58,011 nucleotides of DNA, from positions 1-58,011 of the forward strand of contig WLRQ01000012.1 of NCBI GenBank assembly GCA_009697815.1, read 5' to 3'. The translations under genes and the position numbers were made by a program. Below the pieces are notes generated by a model. It was not told where the DNA came from. It searched no databases and saw nothing but the letters and a program-made list of their open reading frames with translations. How positions within the stretch are numbered: the stretch's first letter is position 1; each line of letters begins with the position of its first letter. Origin of the DNA: Actinomycetota bacterium. GTDB taxonomy: Bacteria > Actinomycetota > Actinomycetes > S36-B12 > CAIYMF01. This document shows, one piece after another, positions 49,830-58,011 of this stretch.

Positions 49830-51923
49830 GTGACCCCCATCGACCACGAGCAGCTCGCACTCGTGGCGAGCAAGGTCCGCAAGGCGCGGGTCACGCCGCC
49901 CGCGGGCCCTGCCGAGGTCGACCCCGTCGCGCGTATCGCGGTCGACATAGGCCTGGCCCACCTGGACCGCCCGTTCGACTACCTCGTGCCCGAGCCGATG
50001 TCGGCTTCTGCGGTACCCGGTACTCGCGTCCGGGTCCGGTTCGCCGGCGCGCTGCTCGACGGATGGGTGCTCGAGCGTGTGGCCACCTCCGAGTACAAGG
50101 GCAGGCTCGACCCCATCGCCAGGGTGGTGAGCCCCGACCCCGTCCTGGCGCCGGAGATCGTCGATCTTGCTCGTGCGGTGGCCGATCGGTGGGCGGGCAC
50201 CCTTGTCGACGTAGTGCGGGCGGCCGTCCCGCCACGACATGCCGCGACCGAGGCGGCGCTCGATGCGGCCGTCACGAACCTCACCGCCCGGCTCTCGCAG
50301 CCTCCTAGCCCCGGTGACCCCGGGCCGTGGGCCGCCTACTCCGGTGGCAGCGCCCTCCTCGATCGAGTGGGCGACCGCGAGGCGACCTGGACGACGAGGT
50401 CACCTGGACCTCGCGCGGTCTGGACCTCGGGTCCGGGCGGTGACATCGCGGAGTTGATCGCACGGTTGGTCGCTGCTGCCTCTTCGGCCGGGCGCGGTGT
50501 CCTGGTCGTCGCCCCCGATGCGCGCGACGTCGCCAGGCTCGCCCGTGCACTGCGCGAGCGCCTGGGAACGGACCAGCACCGGGTTCTCACCGCTGATCTT
50601 GGTCCGGCGGCGCGCTATCGCGCGTTCCTTGAGATCCGGCGCGGCCTCGTTCGGGTCGTGGTCGGGACGAGGGCTGCGGTCTTCGCACCGGTGCGCGATC
50701 TCGGGCTGATCGTCCTCTGGGATGACGGCGACGACAGTCTGTCCGAGCCGCACGCCCCGTACTGGCATGCCCGCGAGGTGCTTGAGCTTCGGGCTGAGCG
50801 CGGTGGGGCCGCGATGGTGATCGGCTCGACCTCGCGCTCGGTCGAGGCGGCCTCGCTGCTCGCGTCGGGCTGGGCCCGCGAGGTGGTGCTGCCCCGGGCC
50901 GAACTGCGACGTCGGAGTGCTCGAGTGGTCACGATCGGATCTGATCTGGACGTGGCACGCGATGAGGCGGCGCGCAGTGCCCGCCTCCCACATGTCGCCT
51001 GGGAAGCGGCGAAGGCCGCACTGGCGTCGGGGCCTGTCCTCGTGGTCGTTCCGCGGCGCGGCTACGTTCCGGCTCTCTCATGTCAAACCTGTCGCGAGCC
51101 CGCGAGGTGTTCGCACTGCCACGGACCGCTCGGTGTCAGCGGCAGCCGCGCACACCCTGTGTGCGGATGGTGCGGCCGGTTCGTCCCCGTGTGGTCCTGC
51201 ACCTCATGCGGTGGCCTGCGCCTCCGGGCTGTGTCCGTGGGAGAGCGGCGTACCGCCGAAGAACTCGGACGCGCGTTTCCCGGTGTGCCCGTCAAGGTTT
51301 CGGGCCGAGATCCGGGTGGTGAAGGAGTTCTCGACCAGGTCGATGACACCCCGGCACTCGTGGTCGCAACACCAGGGGCTGAGCCCTGGGCCGCTGGTGG
51401 CTACGCGGCCGCGCTACTTCTCGATGGTCGGGTCATGCTCGACCGACCCGATCTGCGTGCGGGGGAGGAGGCCGTGCGGCGCTGGATGGCTGCGTCCAGC
51501 CTCGTGCGGCCGGCGGCCGCGGGTGGCATCGTGGTGGTCCTCGCTGATGCTTCCCTGGCTCCGGTGCAGGCGATCGTACGCAACGACCCCGGGGGATTCG
51601 CCGCGCGTGAACTCGCCGAACGCCAGGCGTTGCGACTTCCGCCGGCCTGGCGCGTCGCCGAGATCACCGGTTTGCCGTCGGACGTCGACGACTTCTTCGG
51701 CCACGCGCGGCTACCTGAATCGGCGACGGTGCTCGGTCCGGTGAGGGTCGCGGGCGCCCGCCGCGGAGCCGAGCCGGACACCCGAGTTCGCGCCCTCGTC
51801 GTCGTGCCCCGGGGCGAGTCGACCGGACTCTCGGGTGCACTTCGCGCGGCGCTGGCGATCCGCAGCGCGCGCAAAGAGGGCGGGGCCCTCACCGTCCGGG
51901 TTGACCCTGTGGTGCTCGGCTGA
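49830..51923 (+). CDS. priA: Primosomal protein N' (PriA) lacking helicase motifs
   Basis: PriA normally remodels stalled replication forks and loads the replisome. In this 697-aa protein the N-terminal 3'-DNA-binding domain (RIAVDIGLAHLDRPFDYLVP) and the paired zinc-binding cysteines (CQTCREPARCSHCHGPLG, CGWCG, CTSCGG) are kept. Walker A is missing (SGPGGDIAEL in place of GxxGSGKT), and the DEAH box reads WDDGDDSL. It is therefore the helicase-dead type typical of actinobacteria and may act as a fork-recognition or loading scaffold. GTG 49830 follows a -10-like hexamer by six bases. It is unrelated to the his-operon PriA at 12820. Confidence 0.93.
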   Translation: MTPIDHEQLALVASKVRKARVTPPAGPAEVDPVARIAVDIGLAHLDRPFDYLVPEPMSASAVPGTRVRVRFAGALLDGWVLERVATSEYKGRLDPIARVVSPDPVLAPEIVDLARAVADRWAGTLVDVVRAAVPPRHAATEAALDAAVTNLTARLSQPPSPGDPGPWAAYSGGSALLDRVGDREATWTTRSPGPRAVWTSGPGGDIAELIARLVAAASSAGRGVLVVAPDARDVARLARALRERLGTDQHRVLTADLGPAARYRAFLEIRRGLVRVVVGTRAAVFAPVRDLGLIVLWDDGDDSLSEPHAPYWHAREVLELRAERGGAAMVIGSTSRSVEAASLLASGWAREVVLPRAELRRRSARVVTIGSDLDVARDEAARSARLPHVAWEAAKAALASGPVLVVVPRRGYVPALSCQTCREPARCSHCHGPLGVSGSRAHPVCGWCGRFVPVWSCTSCGGLRLRAVSVGERRTAEELGRAFPGVPVKVSGRDPGGEGVLDQVDDTPALVVATPGAEPWAAGGYAAALLLDGRVMLDRPDLRAGEEAVRRWMAASSLVRPAAAGGIVVVLADASLAPVQAIVRNDPGGFAARELAERQALRLPPAWRVAEITGLPSDVDDFFGHARLPESATVLGPVRVAGARRGAEPDTRVRALVVVPRGESTGLSGALRAALAIRSARKEGGALTVRVDPVVLG

Positions 51924-51966
51924 TCGGACTCAATGCCCGGGGGCCGTCCGACCCGCGCAATGTCCG

Positions 51967-51972
51967 TAGACT
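51967..51972 (+). promoter_or_regulatory. -10 element of the def operon
   Basis: TAGACT matches TANNNT and the next three bases (GAG) are the same as at the hisD promoter. Here the start codon is 37 bases further, with AAGGAG (51996-52001) as ribosome binding site, so this transcript has a leader, unlike hisD. Confidence 0.52.
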
Positions 51973-52009
51973 GAGAGACGATTCCTCCCTCGAGCAAGGA
52001 GTGCCGCAC

Positions 52010-52555
52010 GTGGCCGTCAAGCCCATCCGCCTGTTCGGCGACCCGGTGCTGTCGACCCCATCTGCGGCGGTCTCCACGTTCGACAAGGAACTGCGCAAGC
52101 TCGTGAAGGATCTCGTCGACACCATGCTGGAGGCGCCCGCTGCTGGTCTGGCCGCCCCTCAGTTGGGGGTTGCGCTCAGGGTCTTCGTCTACGACATCGA
52201 CGACGAAATCGGGCACCTGATCAACCCCGTCCTCGACCTCTCGGAAGAGACCGAGGAGGACATGGAGGGATGTATGTCCATCCCGAACCTCGCCTTCCCC
52301 ACCACGCGGTCACGTCGCGCGGTCGCGAAGGGCTTCAACGTCCACGGTGAGCCCATCACGGTCACGGGCGGCGAGCACTTGGCCCGCTGCGTCCAGCACG
52401 AGACCGACCATCTCGACGGCATCATGTTCATCGATCGGCTCGACGTCGAGACTCGCAAGGAAGCCATGCGCGCGATCCGCGAGACCGAGTGGTTCGGCAA
52501 CCCTGAGCCCCACGTCAAGCTTTCACCACACCGCATCTCCTCGCGCTGGCTGTAG
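52010..52555 (+). CDS. def: Peptide deformylase
   Basis: Def removes the formyl group from the initiator methionine of new proteins. The 181-aa metalloenzyme has the three motifs GLAAPQ (residues 46-51), EGCMS (86-90, metal Cys88) and HETDH (130-134). AAGGAG eight bases before GTG 52010 decides this start over GTG 52001. It is followed three bases later by fmt, which adds the formyl group to initiator tRNA, so the whole formylation cycle is co-transcribed. The C-terminal extension (ETEWFGNPEPHVKLSPHR) is common in actinobacterial enzymes. Confidence 0.97.
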   Translation: MAVKPIRLFGDPVLSTPSAAVSTFDKELRKLVKDLVDTMLEAPAAGLAAPQLGVALRVFVYDIDDEIGHLINPVLDLSEETEEDMEGCMSIPNLAFPTTRSRRAVAKGFNVHGEPITVTGGEHLARCVQHETDHLDGIMFIDRLDVETRKEAMRAIRETEWFGNPEPHVKLSPHRISSRWL

Positions 52556-52558
52556 TCG

Positions 52559-53488
52559 ATGCGCCTGGTGTTCGCTGGCACTCCCGAGGTGTCCCTGGAG
52601 TCCTTGGTTGCCCTCCTCGAGTCTCGCCACGAGGTCGTCGCCGTCGTCACCCGTCCCGACGCCCCTGCCGGACGCGGCCGTTCTCTGCAGGTGTCACCGG
52701 TCGGGGCCCTCGCGGCGGAACGCGGCATCGAGGTCCTCACGCCCCAGCGCCCTAGTGAGCCCGATTTCCTCGCCCGGCTGGCGGAGATCGCTCCCGACTG
52801 TTGCCCGGTGGTCGCGTATGGCGCCCTTGTACCGAAGGCGGCGCTGGGGATCCCGCGCCATGGCTGGGTCAACCTCCATTTCTCCCTGCTGCCGGCTTGG
52901 CGGGGTGCCGCCCCCGTGCAACATGCGATCTGGCACGGCGACGACATCACGGGAGCGTCGACATTCCTCCTGGAGGAGGGGCTCGATACGGGCCCGGTGC
53001 TCGGCGTGGTCACCGAGTCCATCCGCCCTCGCGACACGAGCGGGGATCTGCTGACGCGGCTCGCGTCCTCCGGCGCCGGATTGCTCGTCGCCACGATGGA
53101 CGCTCTCGACGACGGGATCATGGCGGCGGCCCGGCAGCCCAGTGACGGCATCTCCCTGGCGCCCAAGATCACTGTTGCGGATGCGGGAATCGACTGGGCG
53201 CAGCCTGCGATTCGGGTCGACCGACAGATCCGCGCCTGTACTCCTGCGCCGGGAGCCTGGTCGACCTTCCGCGGTGAGCGGCTCAAGTTCGAACCGGTGA
53301 CGATGCTGCTCGATGACCTCACGCTCGCCCCCGGTGAGCTCGCGGTCGAGAAGCACCGTGTGCGCGTCGGAACCGCGTCACACGCGGTAGTCCTCGGCGA
53401 TGTTCGACCCCAGGGTAAGAAGGCGATGCCGGGTGCCGATTGGGCGCGGGGAACGCGACCCGAACCGGGCGAGACGTTGCTCACGTGA
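52559..53488 (+). CDS. fmt: Methionyl-tRNA formyltransferase
   Basis: Fmt formylates initiator Met-tRNA with 10-formyl-tetrahydrofolate. In the 309-aa protein the catalytic core is [20 protein letters not shown], preceded by [13 protein letters not shown] and followed by [13 protein letters not shown]. The N-terminus [13 protein letters not shown] is standard. A C-terminal OB-like tRNA-binding domain completes it. ATG 52559 follows def closely without a strong ribosome binding site, and the end overlaps rsmB (GTGA). Together with def and rsmB it forms a translation-maturation unit. Confidence 0.96.
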   Translation: MRLVFAGTPEVSLESLVALLESRHEVVAVVTRPDAPAGRGRSLQVSPVGALAAERGIEVLTPQRPSEPDFLARLAEIAPDCCPVVAYGALVPKAALGIPRHGWVNLHFSLLPAWRGAAPVQHAIWHGDDITGASTFLLEEGLDTGPVLGVVTESIRPRDTSGDLLTRLASSGAGLLVATMDALDDGIMAAARQPSDGISLAPKITVADAGIDWAQPAIRVDRQIRACTPAPGAWSTFRGERLKFEPVTMLLDDLTLAPGELAVEKHRVRVGTASHAVVLGDVRPQGKKAMPGADWARGTRPEPGETLLT

Positions 53489-54924
53489 GCGAGGACCCCC
53501 GCGGCGTCGACGGTCCGCGCGGACACCGCACCCGCCCGGTGCAGTGGCGACCGGACCGACGCCCCACTGACCCCTGTCGTCTCGCGGCTTACGACATCCT
53601 GCGTGCGGTCGACACTGACTCCGCCTACGCCAACCTCGTCGCACAGAAGGTGCTGGCCGAGGCCGAGCTGCACGGTCGCGATGCGGCCTTCACGACCGCC
53701 CTTGCCTACGGCACCTTGCGTCGTCGCGGTTTCATCGACGCCGTACTCGCCTCGTGCAGCGATCGCCCGATTGGCGAGGTCGACGCGGGGGTCCTGGATG
53801 TGCTGCGCCTGGGCGCTCAGCAAGTCCTCTTTCTCAACACCCCACCGCACGCGGCGGTCGGCGAGACCGTCCAGCTCGCCCGACTTGTCGGCGGCGAGGC
53901 ACGGTCGAAGTTCGTCAACGCCATCTTGCGCAGGGTCGGCGAGCGCGATCTCGACGAGTGGATCTCGCGGGTAGCGCCCGATCCCAACCTCGACCCGGCG
54001 GGCCATCTCGCGGTGGCGCAGTCTCATCCACGATGGATCGTCGACGCTCTCCACGATGCCCTCTCGACATGGTCGGGAGCCCCGTCGTGGGCGGACACCG
54101 AGGCACTGCTCGCCGCCGACAATGAGCCCGGTGGCGTCACTCTGGTAGCGCGCCCCGGGCGCGCTGATGTGGAGGATCTCCTCGAGATTGAGGGCACTCG
54201 ACGTGGGCAGTGGTCGCCGTATGCCGTGCACCTCGGTGGCGGCGCTCCGGGCGATCTCGCCGCCGTCCGCTCAGGTGATGTCGGGGTGCAGGATGAAGGC
54301 AGCCAGCTCGTCGCCCTGGCCTTGGCGAGAGCGCCCATCGACGGGCCCGACACCGCATGGCTCGACATGGCCGCTGGGCCCGGCGGGAAGGCCGCCCTCC
54401 TCGCGGGGCTCGGGTACGAGCGAGGCGCACGGCTCGTCGCCGTTGATCGCGCCACCCACCGGGCTGGCCTGGTGGCGCAGTCCCTGTCGGGGGCCCCCGG
54501 CCATCACATTTCTGTCGCTGCCGACTCCACCTCCGGGCCCTGGCGACCGGGGGCGTTCGACCGTGTCCTGCTCGACGCACCGTGTACGGGTCTCGGCGTG
54601 ATCAGGCGTCGACCCGAGTCCCGTTGGCGTCGCGAGCCATCTGATGTCGCCGAGCTCGCCGATCTTCAGACCAGGCTGTTGTTCTCCGCCATCGCGGCGG
54701 TGCGGGTCGGGGGAGTCGTGGGCTACGCCACCTGCTCGCCACATGTCGCCGAGACCGACGTCGTGGTCGAGACAGCCATGCGACGCGGCGATCTCGAGCG
54801 GATCGATGTCCGGCCACTTCTTCCCGAGGTGACCGATCTCGGCGCGGGTCCTGATCTTCGTCTGTGGCCTCACATCCACGGCACTGACGGGATGTTCCTC
54901 GCGCTGTTGCGCCGCGTACGCTGA
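53485..54924 (+). CDS. rsmB: 16S rRNA m5C methyltransferase RsmB
   Basis: RsmB (Sun/Fmu) methylates a cytosine (C967 in E. coli numbering) of 16S rRNA. The 479-aa protein has an N-terminal NusB-like RNA-binding domain ([21 protein letters not shown], split here at [12 protein letters not shown] and DTDSAYANL). The SAM-dependent domain has [33 protein letters not shown] (first catalytic Cys) and [12 protein letters not shown] (second catalytic Cys). A basic N-terminal extension precedes it. The GTG overlaps the fmt stop codon by 4 bp. The frame continues upstream only inside fmt. Confidence 0.95.
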   Translation: MSEDPRGVDGPRGHRTRPVQWRPDRRPTDPCRLAAYDILRAVDTDSAYANLVAQKVLAEAELHGRDAAFTTALAYGTLRRRGFIDAVLASCSDRPIGEVDAGVLDVLRLGAQQVLFLNTPPHAAVGETVQLARLVGGEARSKFVNAILRRVGERDLDEWISRVAPDPNLDPAGHLAVAQSHPRWIVDALHDALSTWSGAPSWADTEALLAADNEPGGVTLVARPGRADVEDLLEIEGTRRGQWSPYAVHLGGGAPGDLAAVRSGDVGVQDEGSQLVALALARAPIDGPDTAWLDMAAGPGGKAALLAGLGYERGARLVAVDRATHRAGLVAQSLSGAPGHHISVAADSTSGPWRPGAFDRVLLDAPCTGLGVIRRRPESRWRREPSDVAELADLQTRLLFSAIAAVRVGGVVGYATCSPHVAETDVVVETAMRRGDLERIDVRPLLPEVTDLGAGPDLRLWPHIHGTDGMFLALLRRVR

Positions 54925-54990
54925 GTCGTAGCCGACGCGCTGGCGAGGCGCCCGCCACGTCCGGCCCCCGGCCAGATACCGTTCCGCAGC

Positions 54991-55686
54991 ATGGGCGTGC
55001 AGATTTCACCAAGTATCCTTTCGGCCGACTTCGCTCGTCTCGCGCAGGATTGCGAGCGGGTCGCTGGGGCCGCGGACTGGCTCCACGTCGATGTCATGGA
55101 TAACCACTTCGTACCCAACCTGACCCTCGGGCTGCCCGTGGTCGAGTCACTCCTGAAAGCGGTCTCGACCCCTGTCGACTGCCATCTGATGATCGACGAC
55201 CCCGATCGCTGGGCGCCGGCTTACGCCGAGGCCGGCGCCGGCTCGGTGACCTTCCACGTCGAGGCGGCAGCGAACCCTGCGACCTTGGCCCGCACCATCC
55301 GAGCGGCAGGCGCACGCGCCGGTGCGGCGCTGAAGCCGGGCACCCCGGTGGAGGATTACGTCGACCTGCTCGGGGAGATCGACATGTTGCTCGTGATGAG
55401 TGTCGAGCCGGGCTTTGGTGGACAGAAGTTCATGGACGTCGTGGTGCCCAAGATCCGCCGTGCGCGCGAACTCGCGCGAGGTCGGGATCTCGATCTTTGG
55501 ATCCAGGTCGACGGCGGAATCACCGCGGAGACGATCGAGATCTGCGCCGAGGCTGGCGCGGACGTTTTCGTGGCGGGCTCGGCGGTCTACGGCGCGGCCG
55601 ACCCCGCGAAGGCGGTGCGAGCGCTGGCCGCCCAGGCCGAGAGTGCCACTGCGAGCAGTTGGTGGTGCTCTCACACCTCAGGGTGA
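54991..55686 (+). CDS. rpe: Ribulose-phosphate 3-epimerase
   Basis: Rpe interconverts ribulose 5-phosphate and xylulose 5-phosphate in the pentose phosphate pathway. The 231-aa TIM barrel has [29 protein letters not shown] (metal and catalytic Asp), [26 protein letters not shown] and [19 protein letters not shown] hexamer (TACCGT, 54977-54982) ends eight bases before ATG 54991, slightly longer than the leaderless spacing elsewhere. Ribulose 5-phosphate is also the substrate of the RibB product encoded downstream, which may explain the grouping. The C-terminus ends in an unusual Trp/Cys/His segment ([10 protein letters not shown]). Confidence 0.95.
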   Translation: MGVQISPSILSADFARLAQDCERVAGAADWLHVDVMDNHFVPNLTLGLPVVESLLKAVSTPVDCHLMIDDPDRWAPAYAEAGAGSVTFHVEAAANPATLARTIRAAGARAGAALKPGTPVEDYVDLLGEIDMLLVMSVEPGFGGQKFMDVVVPKIRRARELARGRDLDLWIQVDGGITAETIEICAEAGADVFVAGSAVYGAADPAKAVRALAAQAESATASSWWCSHTSG

Positions 55687-55804
55687 CGGGGGCTCGGAGG
55701 TAGGCTTCGCGGCGACGGCTCACGCTGGCTGGCCCCGATCGCAGACCGTAGCCCAGCGATCACGCAGGGAAAGTCGACGAACTACTCCCAGTGAATCGGA
55801 AGAG

Positions 55805-56833
55805 ATGTCCCGGACCGACCGCGAGAGCGACGCGATGCGCCGCGCACTCGTGCTCGCGGCTACCCCCGGGGTTCCGCAGGGGCCCAACCCCCGCGTTGGT
55901 TGTGTGCTCCTGGCGCCCGACGGCGCGGTTTTCGCCGAGGGCTACCACCGTGGTGCCGGAACCGCTCATGCCGAGGTCGATGCCCTCTCCCGAGCCGGTG
56001 ATGCAGCGCGAGGATCGACTGCCGTCGTCACCCTCGAGCCCTGCGACCACACCGGCCTCACGGGGCCGTGCACTCAGGCGCTGATCGCGGCTGGCGTTGC
56101 TCGCGTCGTGTTCGCGCAGTCCGACCCCAATCCGTTGGCAGCCGGTGGAGCAGCCACCCTGCGGGCGGCAGGGATCGAGGTGGTCGCCGGGCTGCTCAGC
56201 GCTGAGGCCACTGCCCTCAATGAGCGCTGGTCATTCGCGGTCACGCGCGGCCGTCCGTTCGTCACCTGGAAGGCAGCCACGACCCTCGACGGTCGCATCG
56301 CCGCCGCCGACGGCTCGAGCCGATGGATCACCTCGGCCGATGCGCGCGCGGACGTCCACCGGATCCGCTCCGAGGTCGATGCGGTGATCGTCGGAACGGG
56401 AACTGTGCTCGCCGATGACCCCCACCTCGCCGTTCGTGTTGGCGGCGAGGTTGATCACGCGGCTCGGCAGCCGATGCGCGTGGTCGTGGGGCTGCGCGAT
56501 CTCCCCGCGGGAGCCCGCGTGCTCGACGACGCGGCTCCCACCCTGCAATTGCGCTCGCACGACCCGCTCGACGTGCTGCATTCGCTGTTCGAGCGGGGTG
56601 CGCGACATGTACTGCTCGAGGGTGGGCCTACCCTGGCATCGGCGTTCGTCTCGGCGGGCGTCATCGACGCCGTGCGGTGGTACGTCGCACCCGCGCTCCT
56701 GGGGGCGGGTGCTGTCGCGTTGGCGGAGGCGGGCATGGCCACCATCTCGGACGCGTTGCGACTTCAGGTCACCGCGGTCACGCTGGTCGGGGGAGACGTT
56801 CGGATCGATGCCCGGGTACTCCGGGTCGAGTAG
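55805..56833 (+). CDS. ribD: Bifunctional riboflavin deaminase/reductase RibD
   Basis: RibD deaminates and then reduces the pyrimidine intermediate of riboflavin synthesis. The 342-aa fusion has the N-terminal deaminase with zinc motifs GTAHAEVDAL and EPCDHTGLTGPC, followed by the NADPH reductase (FVTWKAATTLDGRIAA, VIVGTGTVLADDP, VLLEGGPTLASAFV). ATG 55805 is chosen; the nearby purine-rich GGAAGAG is closer than ideal, and MRRAL at 55835 is an alternative. The 118-bp gap before it lacks an FMN riboswitch. It is followed by ribE after 11 bp. Confidence 0.94.
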   Translation: MSRTDRESDAMRRALVLAATPGVPQGPNPRVGCVLLAPDGAVFAEGYHRGAGTAHAEVDALSRAGDAARGSTAVVTLEPCDHTGLTGPCTQALIAAGVARVVFAQSDPNPLAAGGAATLRAAGIEVVAGLLSAEATALNERWSFAVTRGRPFVTWKAATTLDGRIAAADGSSRWITSADARADVHRIRSEVDAVIVGTGTVLADDPHLAVRVGGEVDHAARQPMRVVVGLRDLPAGARVLDDAAPTLQLRSHDPLDVLHSLFERGARHVLLEGGPTLASAFVSAGVIDAVRWYVAPALLGAGAVALAEAGMATISDALRLQVTAVTLVGGDVRIDARVLRVE

Positions 56834-56844
56834 GGGAGGCTGGC

Positions 56845-57438
56845 GTGTTCACGGGCATCGTCGAGGAGCTCGGCCGCGTTGTCGCGGTCGAGCCTCTGGA
56901 GAATGCTGCGAGGTTCCGCATTCGGGGTGCGCTCGTCACGAGCGACGCCGTGCATGGGGCCTCGATCGCCGTGAACGGGGTGTGCCTCACGGTCGTGTCC
57001 CACGCCGACGGCGAGTTCACCGCCGACGTGATGCAGGAGACCCTCGACCGCTCCTGCCTGGGTGCGCTGGGCACCGGCTCGCCCGTTAATCTCGAGCGGC
57101 CCGTCACCCTGGCGGCCCGGCTCGGCGGGCACCTCGTGCAAGGTCACGTCGATGGTACGGGCGAGATCCTCGAACGCATCCCGAGCCAGCACTGGGAGAT
57201 CGTGAGTATCTCCCTTCCGGGCGAACTGGGACGCTATGTCGTCGAGAAGGGGTCGATCACCGTCGACGGAGTCTCCCTGACTGTTGTCGACGCACAGCGT
57301 GACAGCTTCACGGTGTCGCTCATTCCGACCACCCTCGAACTCACGACTCTCGGGAGCAAGAAGATCGGCGATCCGGTCAATCTCGAGGTTGACGTGGTCG
57401 CGAAGTATGTCGAACGCATGATGCAGTGGAGGATCTGA
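56845..57438 (+). CDS. ribE: Riboflavin synthase (alpha chain)
   Basis: RibE dismutates two 6,7-dimethyl-8-ribityllumazine molecules to riboflavin. The 197-aa protein shows the internal duplication of two lumazine-binding barrels: [11 protein letters not shown] and [10 protein letters not shown] in the first, and [12 protein letters not shown] and [10 protein letters not shown] in the second. GTG 56845 follows GGGGAGG by five bases. It overlaps the next gene by one base (TGATG). The lumazine synthase gene ribH is probably beyond the right edge. Confidence 0.96.
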   Translation: MFTGIVEELGRVVAVEPLENAARFRIRGALVTSDAVHGASIAVNGVCLTVVSHADGEFTADVMQETLDRSCLGALGTGSPVNLERPVTLAARLGGHLVQGHVDGTGEILERIPSQHWEIVSISLPGELGRYVVEKGSITVDGVSLTVVDAQRDSFTVSLIPTTLELTTLGSKKIGDPVNLEVDVVAKYVERMMQWRI

Positions 57439-58011
57439 TGACGGCCCCGGAATTCACGGCCACCGAGAAGCCAGCCCAGCATGTGGGCATCCGGCTGGAC
57501 TCGATTGAGGACGCCATCACGGCGATCAAGGCCGGTCGCGCGGTGGTAGTCGTCGACGACGAGGACCGTGAGAACGAGGGCGATCTGATCTTCGCCTCGC
57601 AGCACGCGACCTCTGAGCTCGTGGGATTCATGATCCGCTGGACGAGTGGCTACATCTGCGTTGCCATGGCGGGCCATGAGCTCGACCGGCTCGGGCTTCC
57701 TCCCATGACGGCCGTCAACGAGGATCGCAAGGGAACGGCCTACGCCGTCACCGTCGATGCTCGCGATGTCAAGGCCACCGGGATCTCGGCCGAGGACCGC
57801 GCCTTCACCATCAAAGTGCTCGCCGACCCGGCCACCGGGCCTCGCGATCTCACCCGCCCGGGCCATGTCGTCCCGCTGCGGGCGCTCGATGGCGGGGTGC
57901 TTCGTCGCCCGGGCCACACCGAGGCTGCCCTCGATCTCGCCCGGATCTCGGGTCTGACACCGTCGGGTGCACTCTGCGAACTCGTCAACGACGACGGCTC
58001 GATGATGCGAG
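57438..58011 (+). CDS. ribBA: 3,4-dihydroxy-2-butanone 4-phosphate synthase, possibly fused to GTP cyclohydrolase II (3' partial)
   Basis: This enzyme forms the four-carbon precursor of riboflavin from ribulose 5-phosphate. The 191 visible residues contain the acidic metal site [40 protein letters not shown] and [18 protein letters not shown], all DHBP synthase motifs. The frame is open at the right edge, at NDDGSMMR, just before the point where a RibA domain would follow, so whether it is RibB or RibBA cannot be decided. ATG 57438 overlaps the ribE stop codon (TGATG). Confidence 0.93.
   Translation, partial: MTAPEFTATEKPAQHVGIRLDSIEDAITAIKAGRAVVVVDDEDRENEGDLIFASQHATSELVGFMIRWTSGYICVAMAGHELDRLGLPPMTAVNEDRKGTAYAVTVDARDVKATGISAEDRAFTIKVLADPATGPRDLTRPGHVVPLRALDGGVLRRPGHTEAALDLARISGLTPSGALCELVNDDGSMMR

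Noticed and set aside
55687-55804. FMN riboswitch in front of ribD
   Set aside because: None of the conserved FMN-element blocks is recognisable in the 118-bp gap.

Overview
The window is about 58 kb of high-GC DNA from an actinobacterium (Actinomycetota, class Actinomycetia). The evidence is gene content and order: a DnaE1-type replicase, PriA-type HisA, a TIGR03085-type protein, the HGxxPAAW and Trp-associated membrane proteins between trpE and trpC, a near-canonical BldD beside pyrR, the actinobacterial histone-like mIHF after the pyr operon, and a PriA primosome protein without helicase motifs. Gene order from dnaE through his, trp, lgt, gltBD and pyk, and from bldD through pyr, mihF, gmk, rpoZ, coaBC, metK and priA, resembles streptomycetes and relatives. 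The PyrK/class 1B PyrD pair argues against a typical Streptomyces. I cannot name the genus. This is mostly chromosomal housekeeping DNA; I see no insertion sequence, prophage, tRNA, rRNA or CRISPR array.

Layout. 1-2840: an RbsB/RbsC/ABC-type sugar importer (binding protein cut by the window edge), with a very strong RNA hairpin between the binding-protein and permease genes. 2900-3784: aldo/keto reductase. 4264-7800: dnaE, convergent with a LON-domain protein. 8633-16275: hisD-hisC-hisB-(48-aa membrane protein)-hisH-(119-aa membrane protein)-priA-ridA-like, a membrane acyltransferase, then hisF. 16299-16958 (-): TIGR03085 family gene, divergent from hisI-trpE-membrane proteins-trpC-trpB-trpA. 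23408-26416: MauE-like protein, membrane-anchored DsbA-like protein, lgt, VIT-family transporter. 26552-32531: gltB-gltD. 32606-34033: pyk. 34073-34561 (-): bldD. 34840-44865: pyrR-pyrB-pyrC-carA-carB-pyrK-pyrD-pyrF behind a PyrR-binding RNA leader. 45076-45941: an Hpt protein and a stand-alone receiver without a kinase. 45995-51923: mihF-gmk-rpoZ-coaBC-metK-priA. 52010-58011: def-fmt-rsmB-rpe-ribD-ribE-ribB(A).

How the genes work together. Most genes supply histidine, tryptophan, glutamate, UMP, CoA, SAM and riboflavin, plus replication and translation-initiation functions. hisG, hisE, trpD, trpG, trpF and pyrE are absent; PriA probably replaces TrpF as well as HisA. Many junctions are 4-bp ATGA or GTGA overlaps, suggesting translational coupling.

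Main observations: (i) a recurring promoter layout, a TANNNT hexamer ending 5-7 nt before an ATG/GTG, predicting leaderless mRNAs for hisD, priA, hisF, trpC, pyk, VIT and others; (ii) gmk lacks any ATG, GTG or TTG start and must begin at CTG, placed in a CTGA overlap with a good ribosome binding site; (iii) an orphan Hpt-receiver pair between pyrF and mihF; (iv) a BldD-box-like palindrome in the bldD promoter; (v) a PyrR RNA hairpin covering the pyrR ribosome binding site; (vi) a 20-bp stem in the sugar-transporter mRNA.
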